Shown here in pieces: positions 10,098-18,471 of a DNA stretch of 64,000 bases. Within the stretch, counting starts at the first letter, position 1; every line of letters starts with the position of its first letter. The DNA is from Anaerolineales bacterium (lineage in GTDB: Bacteria; Chloroflexota; Anaerolineae; Anaerolineales; Villigracilaceae). The stretch covers positions 1,860,001 through 1,924,000 of the forward strand of contig CP129480.1 in the NCBI GenBank assembly GCA_030583885.1. Direction: 5' to 3'. Under the pieces are notes generated by a model. It was not told the origin of the DNA, did not search any database, and saw only the letters and a program-made list of their open reading frames with translations. Both the position numbers and the translations under genes were made by a program.

Positions 10098-11774
10098 TCA
10101 AGTGCCTGATTGTCCTTTGGGAGAAGGTGCTTGGGCAAGTGGGGAGCCAACGGTGATCTCCGCCTCCTTTAGGTCAAACACTCTTCGTAATTCGGTTGCG
10201 GCTGTTCGTATAACCGACTCGATGTCCAGCGTTTCGCGGACTCGGGCTGAAACGTTTGCAATCATTTGGTCCCTCAGGGCGCTTTTTTGTGCCTCATCCA
10301 CAAGACGGCTATTTTCAAGAGCAAGCGCAACCTGGTCGGCGATCTTTTCCACGAGCACGCGTTCGCGCTCAGACCATTCCCTTGCGCCACCCTGTCTCTT
10401 TAACTTTAGTGTGCCGATATTCTGTCCGTGAAGGACAAGTGGTACGCGCAACCCATCGTACCCGACCTCTTTTTTATCGATGGAAAAGATGGGCCGCACA
10501 CCCGCGGGCGTATATTGGTAGGCGGGTTTTTGACGAGCGGCGAGCTTTGACCATGTCCGCTGTGTTTGGATGGATGTACTGATTTCCAGTTGATTCAACA
10601 GGCTTTTGGTCTCATTGCTCAGACGGACGTTGTCAAAGGAGATTGCCACCAGGTCGGCAAGTGTTTGCAGTATTTCTGCATCCCGTGTATCGAATGCCCG
10701 GGTTTGGTCCGAGTGCATATCCAGCAACCCAAGCACCCTGCCGCGAACCGCGAGAGGCAGGATCATGCGTGAGCGGGTGATGGGAAAGTTTATGTCGCGA
10801 ACAAAATCCATATTATCAATGTCTGATGCGATCACTGGCTGGTTATTGGTGACGACATGCGTGAGCGGGCTTTTTTTATCTGATTCCACGCGGAACCCCT
10901 GTTGGATCAGTTGTTTGCCTGTACCAGAGGATGCAGCCTGGAGAAAGGCGGTTTTCCCCTGCTCATCCAGGATGAACAACCCCACATGATAATACCCAAA
11001 CTTTTCTGACACGAGTTGAGTCGCGGTATCCAATAATTCGGTGATGGCCTGGATGTCCGAAATGGTTCTGGCGATATTGCTGGATGTGCGGAGTTGCGTG
11101 GTGCGCATTTCCAGTTCGTCTGTTCGCTGGCGGACTATTTGTTGCAGGTCCGTCTTTTCTGTCGATAGCATGTTGTTCGTTTCTTCCAGACGGATGGTTG
11201 TCTGGATTAAAACGTTCTTAAACTGTCCAATTGCGGCAAGTGCAAGTGCGCCTAGTATGGCAAAATTACCAACATAGCCCGTCCAATCATCGGGGGCGGT
11301 GATGGGTACATTTGCGCCAGCGAGTCGATACGCACCTGTTTGTTCCAGGACTGCGATTGTAGTGGCGGCGAGTACACCGGTTCCCCATGCAAGGAAATCC
11401 ACGCGGCGGTCAAACAGCAGGGAGGAGAGGATGATGCCTGTGAGCAGAAAGATGTTCCCATCCTGCCAGGGTCCCCAAAGGAGGATCCCATCAATACCGA
11501 CTGCAAAGGTTATGAACAAAAGTGTAATGGCGCGAATCGTATAACGGACCGGCAAGATCGTGACCAGCAAGAGAACAAGATACAAGACGCCGAAGAGGAT
11601 GAGTTCCCCGAACGTCAATGTGGAAAAGGAAACTGCAATAAGAGCAACACCCAGCACACACGCAATGCGCAGGGTTGTCAGGATAAATCGCTCGCGCCAC
11701 TCTGTGTAATTGAAGGCGGTTGGCTGGGGAATGCCCGATGCAGTTGATCGTTCGGATGAAATGTTATTATTCAT
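10098..11774 (-). CDS. Membrane GAF-GAF sensor protein without output domain
   Basis: About 558 residues with the ATG at 11774. GGTGA lies a few bases upstream, and the start overlaps the preceding stop codon by 8 nt; another ATG two codons earlier (11780) is possible. The lead FNYTEWRERFILT is followed by six or so helices (about 30-195), a coiled coil and GAF1. This GAF1 is more divergent than the rest: FGYYHVGLFILDEQGKTAFL, AASSGTGKQLI, and INFPITRSRMILPL in place of NPDLPxTRSE. GAF2 has LRVPLVLHGQNIGTLKLKR. The tail is VSARVRETLDIESVIRTAATELRRV. It may therefore bind a different ligand from its paralogues. Confidence 0.86.
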   Translation of the reverse strand: MNNNISSERSTASGIPQPTAFNYTEWRERFILTTLRIACVLGVALIAVSFSTLTFGELILFGVLYLVLLLVTILPVRYTIRAITLLFITFAVGIDGILLWGPWQDGNIFLLTGIILSSLLFDRRVDFLAWGTGVLAATTIAVLEQTGAYRLAGANVPITAPDDWTGYVGNFAILGALALAAIGQFKNVLIQTTIRLEETNNMLSTEKTDLQQIVRQRTDELEMRTTQLRTSSNIARTISDIQAITELLDTATQLVSEKFGYYHVGLFILDEQGKTAFLQAASSGTGKQLIQQGFRVESDKKSPLTHVVTNNQPVIASDIDNMDFVRDINFPITRSRMILPLAVRGRVLGLLDMHSDQTRAFDTRDAEILQTLADLVAISFDNVRLSNETKSLLNQLEISTSIQTQRTWSKLAARQKPAYQYTPAGVRPIFSIDKKEVGYDGLRVPLVLHGQNIGTLKLKRQGGAREWSERERVLVEKIADQVALALENSRLVDEAQKSALRDQMIANVSARVRETLDIESVIRTAATELRRVFDLKEAEITVGSPLAQAPSPKGQSGT

Positions 11775-13359
11775 TTTCATCACCCATGGAAACTTCAATT
11801 TCCACTTCCGCGGCTTCGAGCGTGCGTCCCAGTTCACGTACTGCGGTTTGGAGGATGTTGTCCGTGCTGGTGGAAGACCAGATCTTCGCGATGATCTCGT
11901 TGGCTATTCTTTCCCGCGCAGCAACAAATTGACTTTCCTCCACTAGGCGTGCGTTTTCCAGCGCCAGTGTGGCTTGCGTCGCAATGGTTTCGATCAGGTT
12001 TTTCTGTTCAGCCGTCCACTCGGACGTATTCGCCAGGTGGATCTGCCCAATAATCTGGTCCCTCAAGGAAAGCGGAAATTCGATTTCCTGGTCATTAATG
12101 GGATCCAGATCCCCGAGCGCATATTCCATATTGGGGTTTTCTGATGAAAGCGACTGCCATGCACTTTGTAGATATTGTCGTTGCGTTGCGCGCATTTCGA
12201 GGAGGCTTTGCTGGGCTTCCTGGAAAAGACGTGAATTTTCCAGCGCAATGGCTATTTCATTTGCAAGGTTTTGATATGCATCCACATCCTGCGGCGCAAA
12301 TGCGTTCTCGCGCGTTGAGTGCATTTCCAGCACACCCCGTACTTTGTCGCCCAGGACCAGGGGAAGCGCAATTTGGGATCGGGTATATGGCAGTAGCGGG
12401 TTGTCGAGCCGCATCTGCTCGGTGTCGCTCTCGAGGGCAATCTGGCCCCTTTTTGTGCGAATCGCTTTTGCAACCATGCTTTTCCCATTTACATCCAGGT
12501 GGTGTTTATTTTCACGCAATACCTTGCCGGCTTCCCCGCTGGCTTCCTTGAGTTCGGCCCATTGACCCGTACCATCGAGAAAAAAGAATGCCGTGTAATA
12601 GCACTCGAACTCAGATTCGATCAGACGTGCGGCGCGCGGCAGCAATTCATTCGGGTCGAGGATGGCGGCAAGAGCCCGCCCAACCTCATTGACCTTGCGA
12701 AGCTGGTCCGTGCGTTCAAGCACCTTGGTTTCAAGGTTATTGCGTTCCTCCGTCAGCGTATTCAAAGTTGTATCAATTTGTGTTTGAGCTTCCAGGAATT
12801 CCTTTTCGAGGCGTTGAAAGCCAAGGATGATCACCGCCCCAAACATGATGATTGCGGCGCTCGCGCTAAGCCAGTCTTCGACCCTGGCGGGCGGCGCGTT
12901 TGGATTGAGTGGCATGACCTGCCCGCCCAATATCAGCCAGCCAAATAAAATAAATGTGAGAATGTTGGCCGCGATCATCAGGATACCGGCGCGCGGCGAG
13001 AACAGGATTGTTGAAAATATAATCAGGGCTAAAAAGAAGAACAGGCTGTCGCCCAAGATCCCATGTGTGATCAACTCGCTTAAACCGATCACATATACGC
13101 TGGTGAGAAAAACGCTCATGCGTACGATGTACGCGAAGCGCACAATGGTAACAAGCCCTGTCAACACATAGGTGGCGATGAACACCGTGTTGATCACCGC
13201 GCTTCCGGATGCGCTGACTGCAGGGATTAACGCGGCGGCGCCAAAAATCAGCACGCCGATCAGCAGCGGGACGGCAAACCCTTCCCGCCAGTTTTTATAC
13301 AATCGGCGGGTGGCCTCTTCCGGGTTTATCCTCTGGTTATTGGAAGACATACGTTCCAT
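11767..13359 (-). CDS. Membrane GAF-GAF sensor protein without output domain
   Basis: 530 residues; the ATG at 13359 shares one base with the stop of the four-GAF protein (TAATG), implying translational coupling. The N-terminus has the LYKNWREGFAVPLL lead and about six helices (25-180), then a coiled coil. GAF1 is divergent (FECYYTAFFFLDGTGQWAEL, ASGEAGKVLRE, NPLLPYTRSQIALPL, GVLEMHS). The second GAF is short (IEFPLSLRDQIIGQIHLAN, TQATLALENARLV). The tail is IIAKIWSSTSTDNILQTAVRELGRTL. It is the shortest complete member. The HVG of the usual FYHVGIF motif is replaced by YTAFF. Confidence 0.87.
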   Translation of the reverse strand: MERMSSNNQRINPEEATRRLYKNWREGFAVPLLIGVLIFGAAALIPAVSASGSAVINTVFIATYVLTGLVTIVRFAYIVRMSVFLTSVYVIGLSELITHGILGDSLFFFLALIIFSTILFSPRAGILMIAANILTFILFGWLILGGQVMPLNPNAPPARVEDWLSASAAIIMFGAVIILGFQRLEKEFLEAQTQIDTTLNTLTEERNNLETKVLERTDQLRKVNEVGRALAAILDPNELLPRAARLIESEFECYYTAFFFLDGTGQWAELKEASGEAGKVLRENKHHLDVNGKSMVAKAIRTKRGQIALESDTEQMRLDNPLLPYTRSQIALPLVLGDKVRGVLEMHSTRENAFAPQDVDAYQNLANEIAIALENSRLFQEAQQSLLEMRATQRQYLQSAWQSLSSENPNMEYALGDLDPINDQEIEFPLSLRDQIIGQIHLANTSEWTAEQKNLIETIATQATLALENARLVEESQFVAARERIANEIIAKIWSSTSTDNILQTAVRELGRTLEAAEVEIEVSMGDENE

Positions 13360-15581
13360 TAGGGCGCATCTTTCTCTTCAGGGTTTTTTGCAGGTTTGAC
13401 CTGTATCTTTGTGTAGCGGGCGCCGGTCAGCCTGGTTATCTCGCTTGCCGTGGTCATCAAAATGGATTGTATATCGGTTGACCTGCGGATTTTGCTGGTC
13501 ACTTCGTACACCAGTCTTTCCCGTTCCGCCTGTATACGGATTTGCTCCAGGAGGCGCGCGTTTGCAATAATGGCGGCAAGGCTTCCGCCGAGCGTGCCGA
13601 GCATTTCCTCGTCATTTTCTGTGTACGCATCCACCTGCTCGCTTTCGACGTTAAGTACTCCAAGCAGCTCGTTGCGAAAAACAAGCGGGACTGCCAATTC
13701 GGAACGCGTATTTGAGCTGATCTGGATATAGCGGGAATCTTTGCTCACGTCCCTCACCCGCAGCGGTTGTCTGTGTGCCGCGACCCAGCCGGTAATGCCG
13801 CTTCCGAATTCGACCTGCATTTTTGTAATGTCTTCTGCATACCCCATCGATGCCTTGACCTCGAGCACCTTTTTGTCACGGTTTGCCATGAGGATCGTAA
13901 CACGGTCCCCGCCGAGCGTTACCTGTAAACCATTAACCGCGCTTTCCAATGCTTCTTCAAGCGTAGAGCCGGATGCGGCGGTTGTGGTGATATGGTGTAG
14001 AAGACGGTGCTGGGATAGATGTTCTTGGGTCTCGGCAAACAGTTCGGTGTTAACAACCGCGACAGCCAGCTGGTCCGCCAAAATTTGCAGACTTCGCAGG
14101 TTGTCTTCAAAAAATGCAAACGGTTTCGTGCTTTGCACATCCAATACCCCAAGGATGCGTTCGCCGACTTTTAACGGGATGGCGGCCTCCGCCCGTGTGT
14201 CTGGCAGAAGCGGATTTGCGTAATAGGTTGCATCCTTGGTCGTGTCGTTGACGACAAGCGATTCGCCGCGTCCGCTCACAAAACCGACAATTGACTTTGA
14301 GCCCACACCGATTTTATGTCCCGCCCTTTTCATTTGTATGCCCGCATCACCGGTTGCCTCACGGATTACAGCAAATTCACCGGGCAGATCATGCAGGAAC
14401 ACGGCAGCGTGGTAAAAGTCGAAGCGCTCACGGATAAAATTTACTGCTTTGACCAGTAATTCGTCTAGATTGAGGGAGCCGCTGATGTCACGGGCAATTT
14501 CTGATGCAGTTTCAAGCTGGATTGCCTTGCGCTGGCTCTCGTCAAGCAGGTGAACATTATGGAGCACGCCAGCCACCTGACCCGCAAGTGTGGTGAAAAA
14601 CTTCAAGTCAGTTTCGTCAAAGGTATGCTCGTTTTCCAGGTCTTGGATGATCAGTGCGCCGATCGGGTTGTTTTGCACGAGCATGGGGGCGCCCATCCAT
14701 GATTTGGCGGGCTTGCCCACCACTTTTGCACCGAGTTCAGCAGCTCTTCGTTCTGTATCCTCCACCAGCATTAATGGTTTGCGCGTGCGAATCAAGATGG
14801 AGGTCAGCCCTTCACCCAGGGGAAAAGACTCAATGGATTGAATCTGTCCGTTTTCATAGCTGAACGGGACGCTGATCGAATTGCTCTTTTCGTCATACAG
14901 CGCAACGATCAGGTTGTACTCGCCGATGATTTGCTGGATCTTTGCGAGCAGGCTGTGAAAGAAACTTTGAATATCCGCTGCCGAGACCGTCAACTCGTTG
15001 ATGGATACGAGCGCCTCCGCCTCATGCAGTTCGTTCTTTATTTGCTGGATGGCGTCTGCCCGTTCAAGGGCGGTTGAGATCAAGCCGGCGAAGTCGGTGT
15101 AAAGTCGGGTCGAATCACTGGAGAGGTTTTTCTGCCTCGCTCCGATCATGAGGATTGCCTTCAGCGCGTTTCGTCTTCCTATTGGGATGACTGCTGCGCT
15201 GGCAAGTCCGCAGCTTCCCAGGATCTCTTGAAGCACTTTCGGTGTTTCATTGCTGGTTGATGTGGCAATGACCGGTTCGTATGAAAGATATTTTTCCACC
15301 TCATCCATGTTGTATTGGGCGTGCTTTTCCGCATCAATTACTGTTGTGGCCTGCATTGAATCAGACAGGGAGATGATGCTGAGCAGGTTGTTTTCGACCT
15401 TGAACAGGATGATGGGGTGCGGCGAACCTTTGAGTATCTGCCCGCCGGCCTGCAGGATTTCAGACTCGCCATCCGCCTCCGCGATAAGACGGCCTGAACG
15501 GTAGAGGCGCTCAAGTTCCTGGATGTCAACCTGACTCCTTTGATTTGTGTCAGGTACGGGCGTCGTCGGATTCGTTGCCAT
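13359..15581 (-). CDS. Soluble protein with four tandem GAF domains
   Basis: 740 residues with no membrane segment, the only cytosolic GAF protein of the array and the first after the two receivers. Four GAF-like units can be traced: about 20-190 (divergent), 195-365 (LYDEKSNSISVPFSYENG, GALIIQDLENEHTFDE), 370-545 (FDFYHAAVFLHDLPGEFAVI, NPLLPDTRAEAAIPL, GVLDVQSTKPFAF) and 550-700 (FGSGITGWVAAH, TRSELAVPLVFRNELLGVLNVES). It ends with the array tail VTSKIRRSTDIQSILMTTASEI and a Lys/Pro-rich end. It begins 7 nt after the REC2 stop. Its position suggests it could link the membrane sensors to the receivers, but that is inference only. Confidence 0.88.
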   Translation of the reverse strand: MATNPTTPVPDTNQRSQVDIQELERLYRSGRLIAEADGESEILQAGGQILKGSPHPIILFKVENNLLSIISLSDSMQATTVIDAEKHAQYNMDEVEKYLSYEPVIATSTSNETPKVLQEILGSCGLASAAVIPIGRRNALKAILMIGARQKNLSSDSTRLYTDFAGLISTALERADAIQQIKNELHEAEALVSINELTVSAADIQSFFHSLLAKIQQIIGEYNLIVALYDEKSNSISVPFSYENGQIQSIESFPLGEGLTSILIRTRKPLMLVEDTERRAAELGAKVVGKPAKSWMGAPMLVQNNPIGALIIQDLENEHTFDETDLKFFTTLAGQVAGVLHNVHLLDESQRKAIQLETASEIARDISGSLNLDELLVKAVNFIRERFDFYHAAVFLHDLPGEFAVIREATGDAGIQMKRAGHKIGVGSKSIVGFVSGRGESLVVNDTTKDATYYANPLLPDTRAEAAIPLKVGERILGVLDVQSTKPFAFFEDNLRSLQILADQLAVAVVNTELFAETQEHLSQHRLLHHITTTAASGSTLEEALESAVNGLQVTLGGDRVTILMANRDKKVLEVKASMGYAEDITKMQVEFGSGITGWVAAHRQPLRVRDVSKDSRYIQISSNTRSELAVPLVFRNELLGVLNVESEQVDAYTENDEEMLGTLGGSLAAIIANARLLEQIRIQAERERLVYEVTSKIRRSTDIQSILMTTASEITRLTGARYTKIQVKPAKNPEEKDAP

Positions 15582-15588
15582 CTATGGA

Positions 15589-16047
15589 TTAATTTAACTC
15601 CCAAACAGGCTCTCCGCTTAAGATGCGGCGTATCTGGTCCGGGAAACGATCCGGATCAAGGGGCTTTCCCAAAAAGCCGTCAAAGCCGGATTCCTGGGCT
15701 TTCTTCATTTGTTCCTGGCTGGCTTCCGCAGTCACGGCAATAATCGGCACGGATTTGAATCTCTCGGAGGCACGGATTTTTTTTAATGCCCCATACCCGT
15801 CCTCGTAGGGAAGACGGATATCCATCAGGATCAGGTCAAGGCGCGGCAGGGTGTCTGCATATTCCACGACCTCATATCCGGATGTCTTCCACTCGCAATG
15901 CACACCCAGATACCCAAGCATTCGCGCAATCAACACAAAATTAGACACGTTGTCTTCAACCACCAAAACAGCCGCATCCTTGGGAATATTCGCTTTTCGA
16001 ATTGGCTGTGTGTCAGAAACAGCGGGTGTTTGCTTTTGGTCAGTCAT
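15589..16047 (-). CDS. Stand-alone receiver (REC) protein 2
   Basis: 152 residues from the ATG at 16047, which has AAGGAG nine bases upstream and overlaps the REC1 stop by 8 nt. After about 25 variable residues comes one CheY-like receiver with the acidic pair (VLVVEDN), phospho-acceptor Asp (LILMDIRLPYEDGYG), switch Thr (IIAVTAE) and conserved Lys (LGKPLD). There is no output domain, so it probably acts by protein-protein contact like CheY or Spo0F. It needs a kinase to phosphorylate it, and none is encoded nearby. Confidence 0.92.
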   Translation of the reverse strand: MTDQKQTPAVSDTQPIRKANIPKDAAVLVVEDNVSNFVLIARMLGYLGVHCEWKTSGYEVVEYADTLPRLDLILMDIRLPYEDGYGALKKIRASERFKSVPIIAVTAEASQEQMKKAQESGFDGFLGKPLDPDRFPDQIRRILSGEPVWELN

Positions 16048-16432
16048 CTGTACTCCTTGTAATGAATCGCTCGATCTGCTGGGCAAGCGTGTCGATATCA
16101 ATCGGCTTTTGGATATAGCCGTCACAGCCAGCTTCCAGCGATTTTTCGCGATCTCCGCGCATTACATTTGCAGTAACCGCAATAATTGGGATTTTTGAAA
16201 ACCTTTGCACGGCCTTAATTTTGGAGGTTAAAGTATAGCCGTCCATATCCGGCATGTTGATGTCCATCAGGATCAGGTCAACCCGGCTTTCCTCGAGCCT
16301 CTCAATGGCTAGTCCTGCGTTGGGGGCCTCGATCACGGAATACCCTTCCGCATTTAAAACCCTGCGGATCAGGCTCCTGTTATCCGGGTTGTCCTCCACA
16401 TACAGTACGGTTCCTTTTTCAGAATCTATCAT
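16040..16432 (-). CDS. Stand-alone receiver (REC) protein 1, first gene of the sensor array
   Basis: About 130 residues from the ATG at 16432 (CGGAGT upstream); an in-frame ATG at 16480 would add 16 residues with no family counterpart. All receiver residues are present: VLYVEDN, LILMDINMPDMDGY, IIAVTANV and QKPID. There is no DNA-binding or enzymatic domain. It heads the co-oriented run of eleven genes down to the left edge, with overlaps or gaps of at most 31 nt, which supports a single transcript. A dyad symmetry at 16462-16500 lies just upstream. Confidence 0.9.
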   Translation of the reverse strand: MIDSEKGTVLYVEDNPDNRSLIRRVLNAEGYSVIEAPNAGLAIERLEESRVDLILMDINMPDMDGYTLTSKIKAVQRFSKIPIIAVTANVMRGDREKSLEAGCDGYIQKPIDIDTLAQQIERFITRSTDD

Positions 16433-16461
16433 TTTGCACGAAACTCCGAACTGAATTTTAC

Positions 16462-16500
16462 TTGTAAGGCAAATTTTCATGCATGACAGCTACCTTACAA
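16462..16500. promoter_or_regulatory. Interrupted dyad upstream of the sensor array
   Basis: TTGTAAGG at 16462-16469 is mirrored by CCTTACAA at 16493-16500. Almost exactly in the middle is the short palindrome TCATGCATGA (16477-16486). The nested symmetry just upstream of the array's first start codon resembles an operator, but no regulator is identified and a clear -35/-10 pair is not evident. Confidence 0.4.
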
Positions 16501-16514
16501 ATGGCGGACAAAGC

Positions 16515-16543
16515 AAAAAGCCGAGGGCGACACCTCGACTTTT
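16515..16543 (-). terminator. Terminator after tRNA-Gly
   Basis: Stem CGAGG/CCTCG (16522-16526 with 16533-16537), extended by A-T pairs on both sides. On the minus strand it is followed by a T run. It lies directly downstream of the tRNA gene. Confidence 0.7.
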
Positions 16544-16550
16544 CAATGTG

Positions 16551-16622
16551 AGCGGGTGATGGGATTCGAACCCACGATATCATGCTTGGGAAGCATGCGT
16601 TCTACCACTGAACTACACCCGC
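16551..16622 (-). tRNA. tRNA-Gly (anticodon CCC)
   Basis: A 72-nt cloverleaf reads on the minus strand: acceptor GCGGGTG paired with CACCCGC, a D arm with AGTTCAGTGGTAGAA, anticodon stem CATGC/GCATG enclosing the loop TTCCCAA (anticodon CCC, reads GGG), and a T arm with GGTTCGAATCC. The discriminator is U and CCA is not encoded. The variable loop is short. Confidence 0.95.
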
Positions 16623-16705
16623 GTGATAACCCTGACGTGATTATACGCTACGCTGAAAACGCATGTCAAGCCGGGCGAACAAAACCGCCTCTTTCCCGGC
16701 CCCGC

Positions 16706-17746
16706 TCACTGCTTGCGGCGAAGGAGCATATGCGCCAGCTCGAGCAGTGTCTTGCCCGCCTCGCCGCATGGATCTGCCTGATGCAAATAGCTCAACGCCT
16801 TTTTGGTCTCTGCCTCAGATATTTTCTCGGCAAACTCCCTTCCGCCTTCCTGCTCAAGCATGGCGGACACCCTGCCAACCTCATCCGCCGTAACAGGACC
16901 CTGTCTCCAGCGCTCCGCGAACGCCCCATTTTTCTCAAGCCCGAAAAGCACCGGCAATGAATTCTTTCCTTCCACCAGATCGCTTGCGGCGGATTTGCCT
17001 GTAACCGCCTCGTCGCCCCAAATACCAAGGATGTCATCCTGCACCTGAAATGCAAGCCCAAGATGATATCCGAAAAGGCGATAGGCGTCTTGTTTGCCAT
17101 CATTCGCGTAGCCTAGGATGGCACCAATATGGGTGCAAGCGGAAAGCAGGGCAGAGGTTTTTCCGCCGATCATGGGCCAATAATCTTCCATATTGAGGTC
17201 TGTGCGTTCCTCGTAGGACATATCCAAATACTGGCCGCGCGTCAATTCGAGGCAGTTGTCATTTAAAATTCCTGCGGCTTTGACAACAATTTCAGCAGGA
17301 TAATTTTGTTTCAAATCCAGGATGGCTTGATTGGCAATGACAAACAAACCATCTCCAACGTTAATCGCCATGGGCGCGCCCCATTTCACCCAGACCGTTT
17401 TTCTACCTCTGCGCAGCTCCGAGTTATCTTGAATATCGTCATGGACAAGGGAGAAATTATGGATCAGCTCAATTGCCGCCGCTGCGGTTACTGCGTGTAG
17501 CCATTCTGGGCTGTGCTTCTTTTTCCCATCTTGTGTACTTAACGATGCTGCAGTTGCTAGCAGCGTTAACAAGGGACGAATTCGCTTCCCGGTTACAAAC
17601 GAACCCGCGCCGTCCCCGCTCCAGCCCATGTGGTAGGCAAGCATTTCGTGGAAGGGTTGGGTGCGCGGCTGGTCGAGCCTTGCGATCTGGCGTTTTAATT
17701 CTTCTTCAACGGCTTCAAGCATGGATTGTTGTAGGGTTGAGGTCAT
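16706..17746 (-). CDS. Polyprenyl synthetase (short/medium-chain prenyl diphosphate synthase)
   Basis: 346 residues from the ATG at 17746, overlapping no longer than the TAG of the HAD gene; GGAA lies upstream. It is a trans-isoprenyl diphosphate synthase condensing allylic diphosphates with IPP. Motifs: GKRIRPLL, the first Asp-rich motif LVHDDIQDNSELRRG, KTSALLSACTHIGA, and the second Asp-rich motif FQVQDDILGIWGD, then KNSLPVLFGLE. Chain length cannot be set from sequence by eye; geranylgeranyl or longer is likely. The upstream HAD gene is coupled to it. Confidence 0.93.
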   Translation of the reverse strand: MTSTLQQSMLEAVEEELKRQIARLDQPRTQPFHEMLAYHMGWSGDGAGSFVTGKRIRPLLTLLATAASLSTQDGKKKHSPEWLHAVTAAAAIELIHNFSLVHDDIQDNSELRRGRKTVWVKWGAPMAINVGDGLFVIANQAILDLKQNYPAEIVVKAAGILNDNCLELTRGQYLDMSYEERTDLNMEDYWPMIGGKTSALLSACTHIGAILGYANDGKQDAYRLFGYHLGLAFQVQDDILGIWGDEAVTGKSAASDLVEGKNSLPVLFGLEKNGAFAERWRQGPVTADEVGRVSAMLEQEGGREFAEKISEAETKKALSYLHQADPCGEAGKTLLELAHMLLRRKQ

Positions 17747-17750
17747 ACTT

Positions 17751-18368
17751 CTATTTCCCGTGTATGGATAATTTCCCGAGGTCTGCCCGCAGCTGTTCGG
17801 GAAATCGGTATTGAATGACATGAAATCCCAGACTGCGTGCGGTGTTGATGTTTGGAAGCGAGTCGTCAATGAAAAGACATTCCCGTGCCTTACGGTTAAT
17901 TCGTTTTAATGTGAGTTCATAAATGGCCGGGTCCGGTTTGACCAGTTTATGCTCACCGGAAATGATCAAATCGTCAAAGATGCCCAGGAAGTTGTAACGG
18001 TCTTTCATAAGGATGAATTTTTCCGCTGAAAAATTACTTAATAAATACAGGCTCCATCCCGCATCTTTGAGCGATTGCGCGATCCCGATCGTTTCATCAA
18101 CGGCTTCGGTGATGCTTTCCTCCCAGCAGGTGTCATAGGCCTGGATGAGTTCGGTATATTGTGGAAATCGCCCCGTGAGCTCGGCGACCCCCTCATCGAA
18201 GGGGCGGCCTGCATCCTGGCAGGCATTCCAGTCCGTAAAGCGTATCTCCTCGAGGAAAGAGTCAACAGTCTCGAGGTCAGGAAAGAAGCGTTTATATAGA
18301 TTGTGGACGTCCCATTTGACAAGGACATTTCCGAAGTCGAAGATGATGGCGGTGATCGGGGAGGTCAT
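17751..18368 (-). CDS. HAD-family hydrolase (subclass IA, phosphatase-like)
   Basis: 205 residues. Motif I is IIFDFGNVLVKWD. It departs from the textbook DxD: the nucleophile Asp is in FDFGN, with Asn-Val at the +2 position, as in YihX/haloacid-like FDFGNV enzymes. Motif II is LYLLSNFS, motif III GEHKLVKPDPAIYE and motif IV CLFIDDSLPNINTA. The alpha-helical cap lies between motifs I and II. The likely activity is hydrolysis of a small sugar or nucleotide phosphate. It is followed 4 nt later by the polyprenyl synthetase, whose product diphosphates could be a substrate, but that is speculative. Confidence 0.88.
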   Translation of the reverse strand: MTSPITAIIFDFGNVLVKWDVHNLYKRFFPDLETVDSFLEEIRFTDWNACQDAGRPFDEGVAELTGRFPQYTELIQAYDTCWEESITEAVDETIGIAQSLKDAGWSLYLLSNFSAEKFILMKDRYNFLGIFDDLIISGEHKLVKPDPAIYELTLKRINRKARECLFIDDSLPNINTARSLGFHVIQYRFPEQLRADLGKLSIHGK

Positions 18369-18426
18369 ATGCTGGTGGTTCTATTTTATCCCAAGATGGG
18401 AATCTCCGAAGAACACCAATGTGGCG

Positions 18427-18432
18427 TATAAT
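18427..18432 (+). promoter_or_regulatory. -10 box of the orphan 140-residue protein gene
   Basis: A perfect TATAAT lies about 40 nt ahead of the proposed TTG start. No good -35 is visible. Confidence 0.5.
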
Positions 18433-18471
18433 CGCGCTTCTGTAATTCAATCCATCTTTGGAGAAGGCGCC

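Noticed and set aside
17747..17869. N-terminal extension of the polyprenyl synthetase frame
   Set aside because: It is antisense-free but lies inside the HAD gene end in another frame. The ATG at 17746 has a better site, and family members begin there.
18145..18471. Upstream part of the 249-codon frame ahead of the orphan protein
   Set aside because: It is antisense to the HAD hydrolase gene and precedes the TATAAT promoter, so the TTG at 18472 is preferred.
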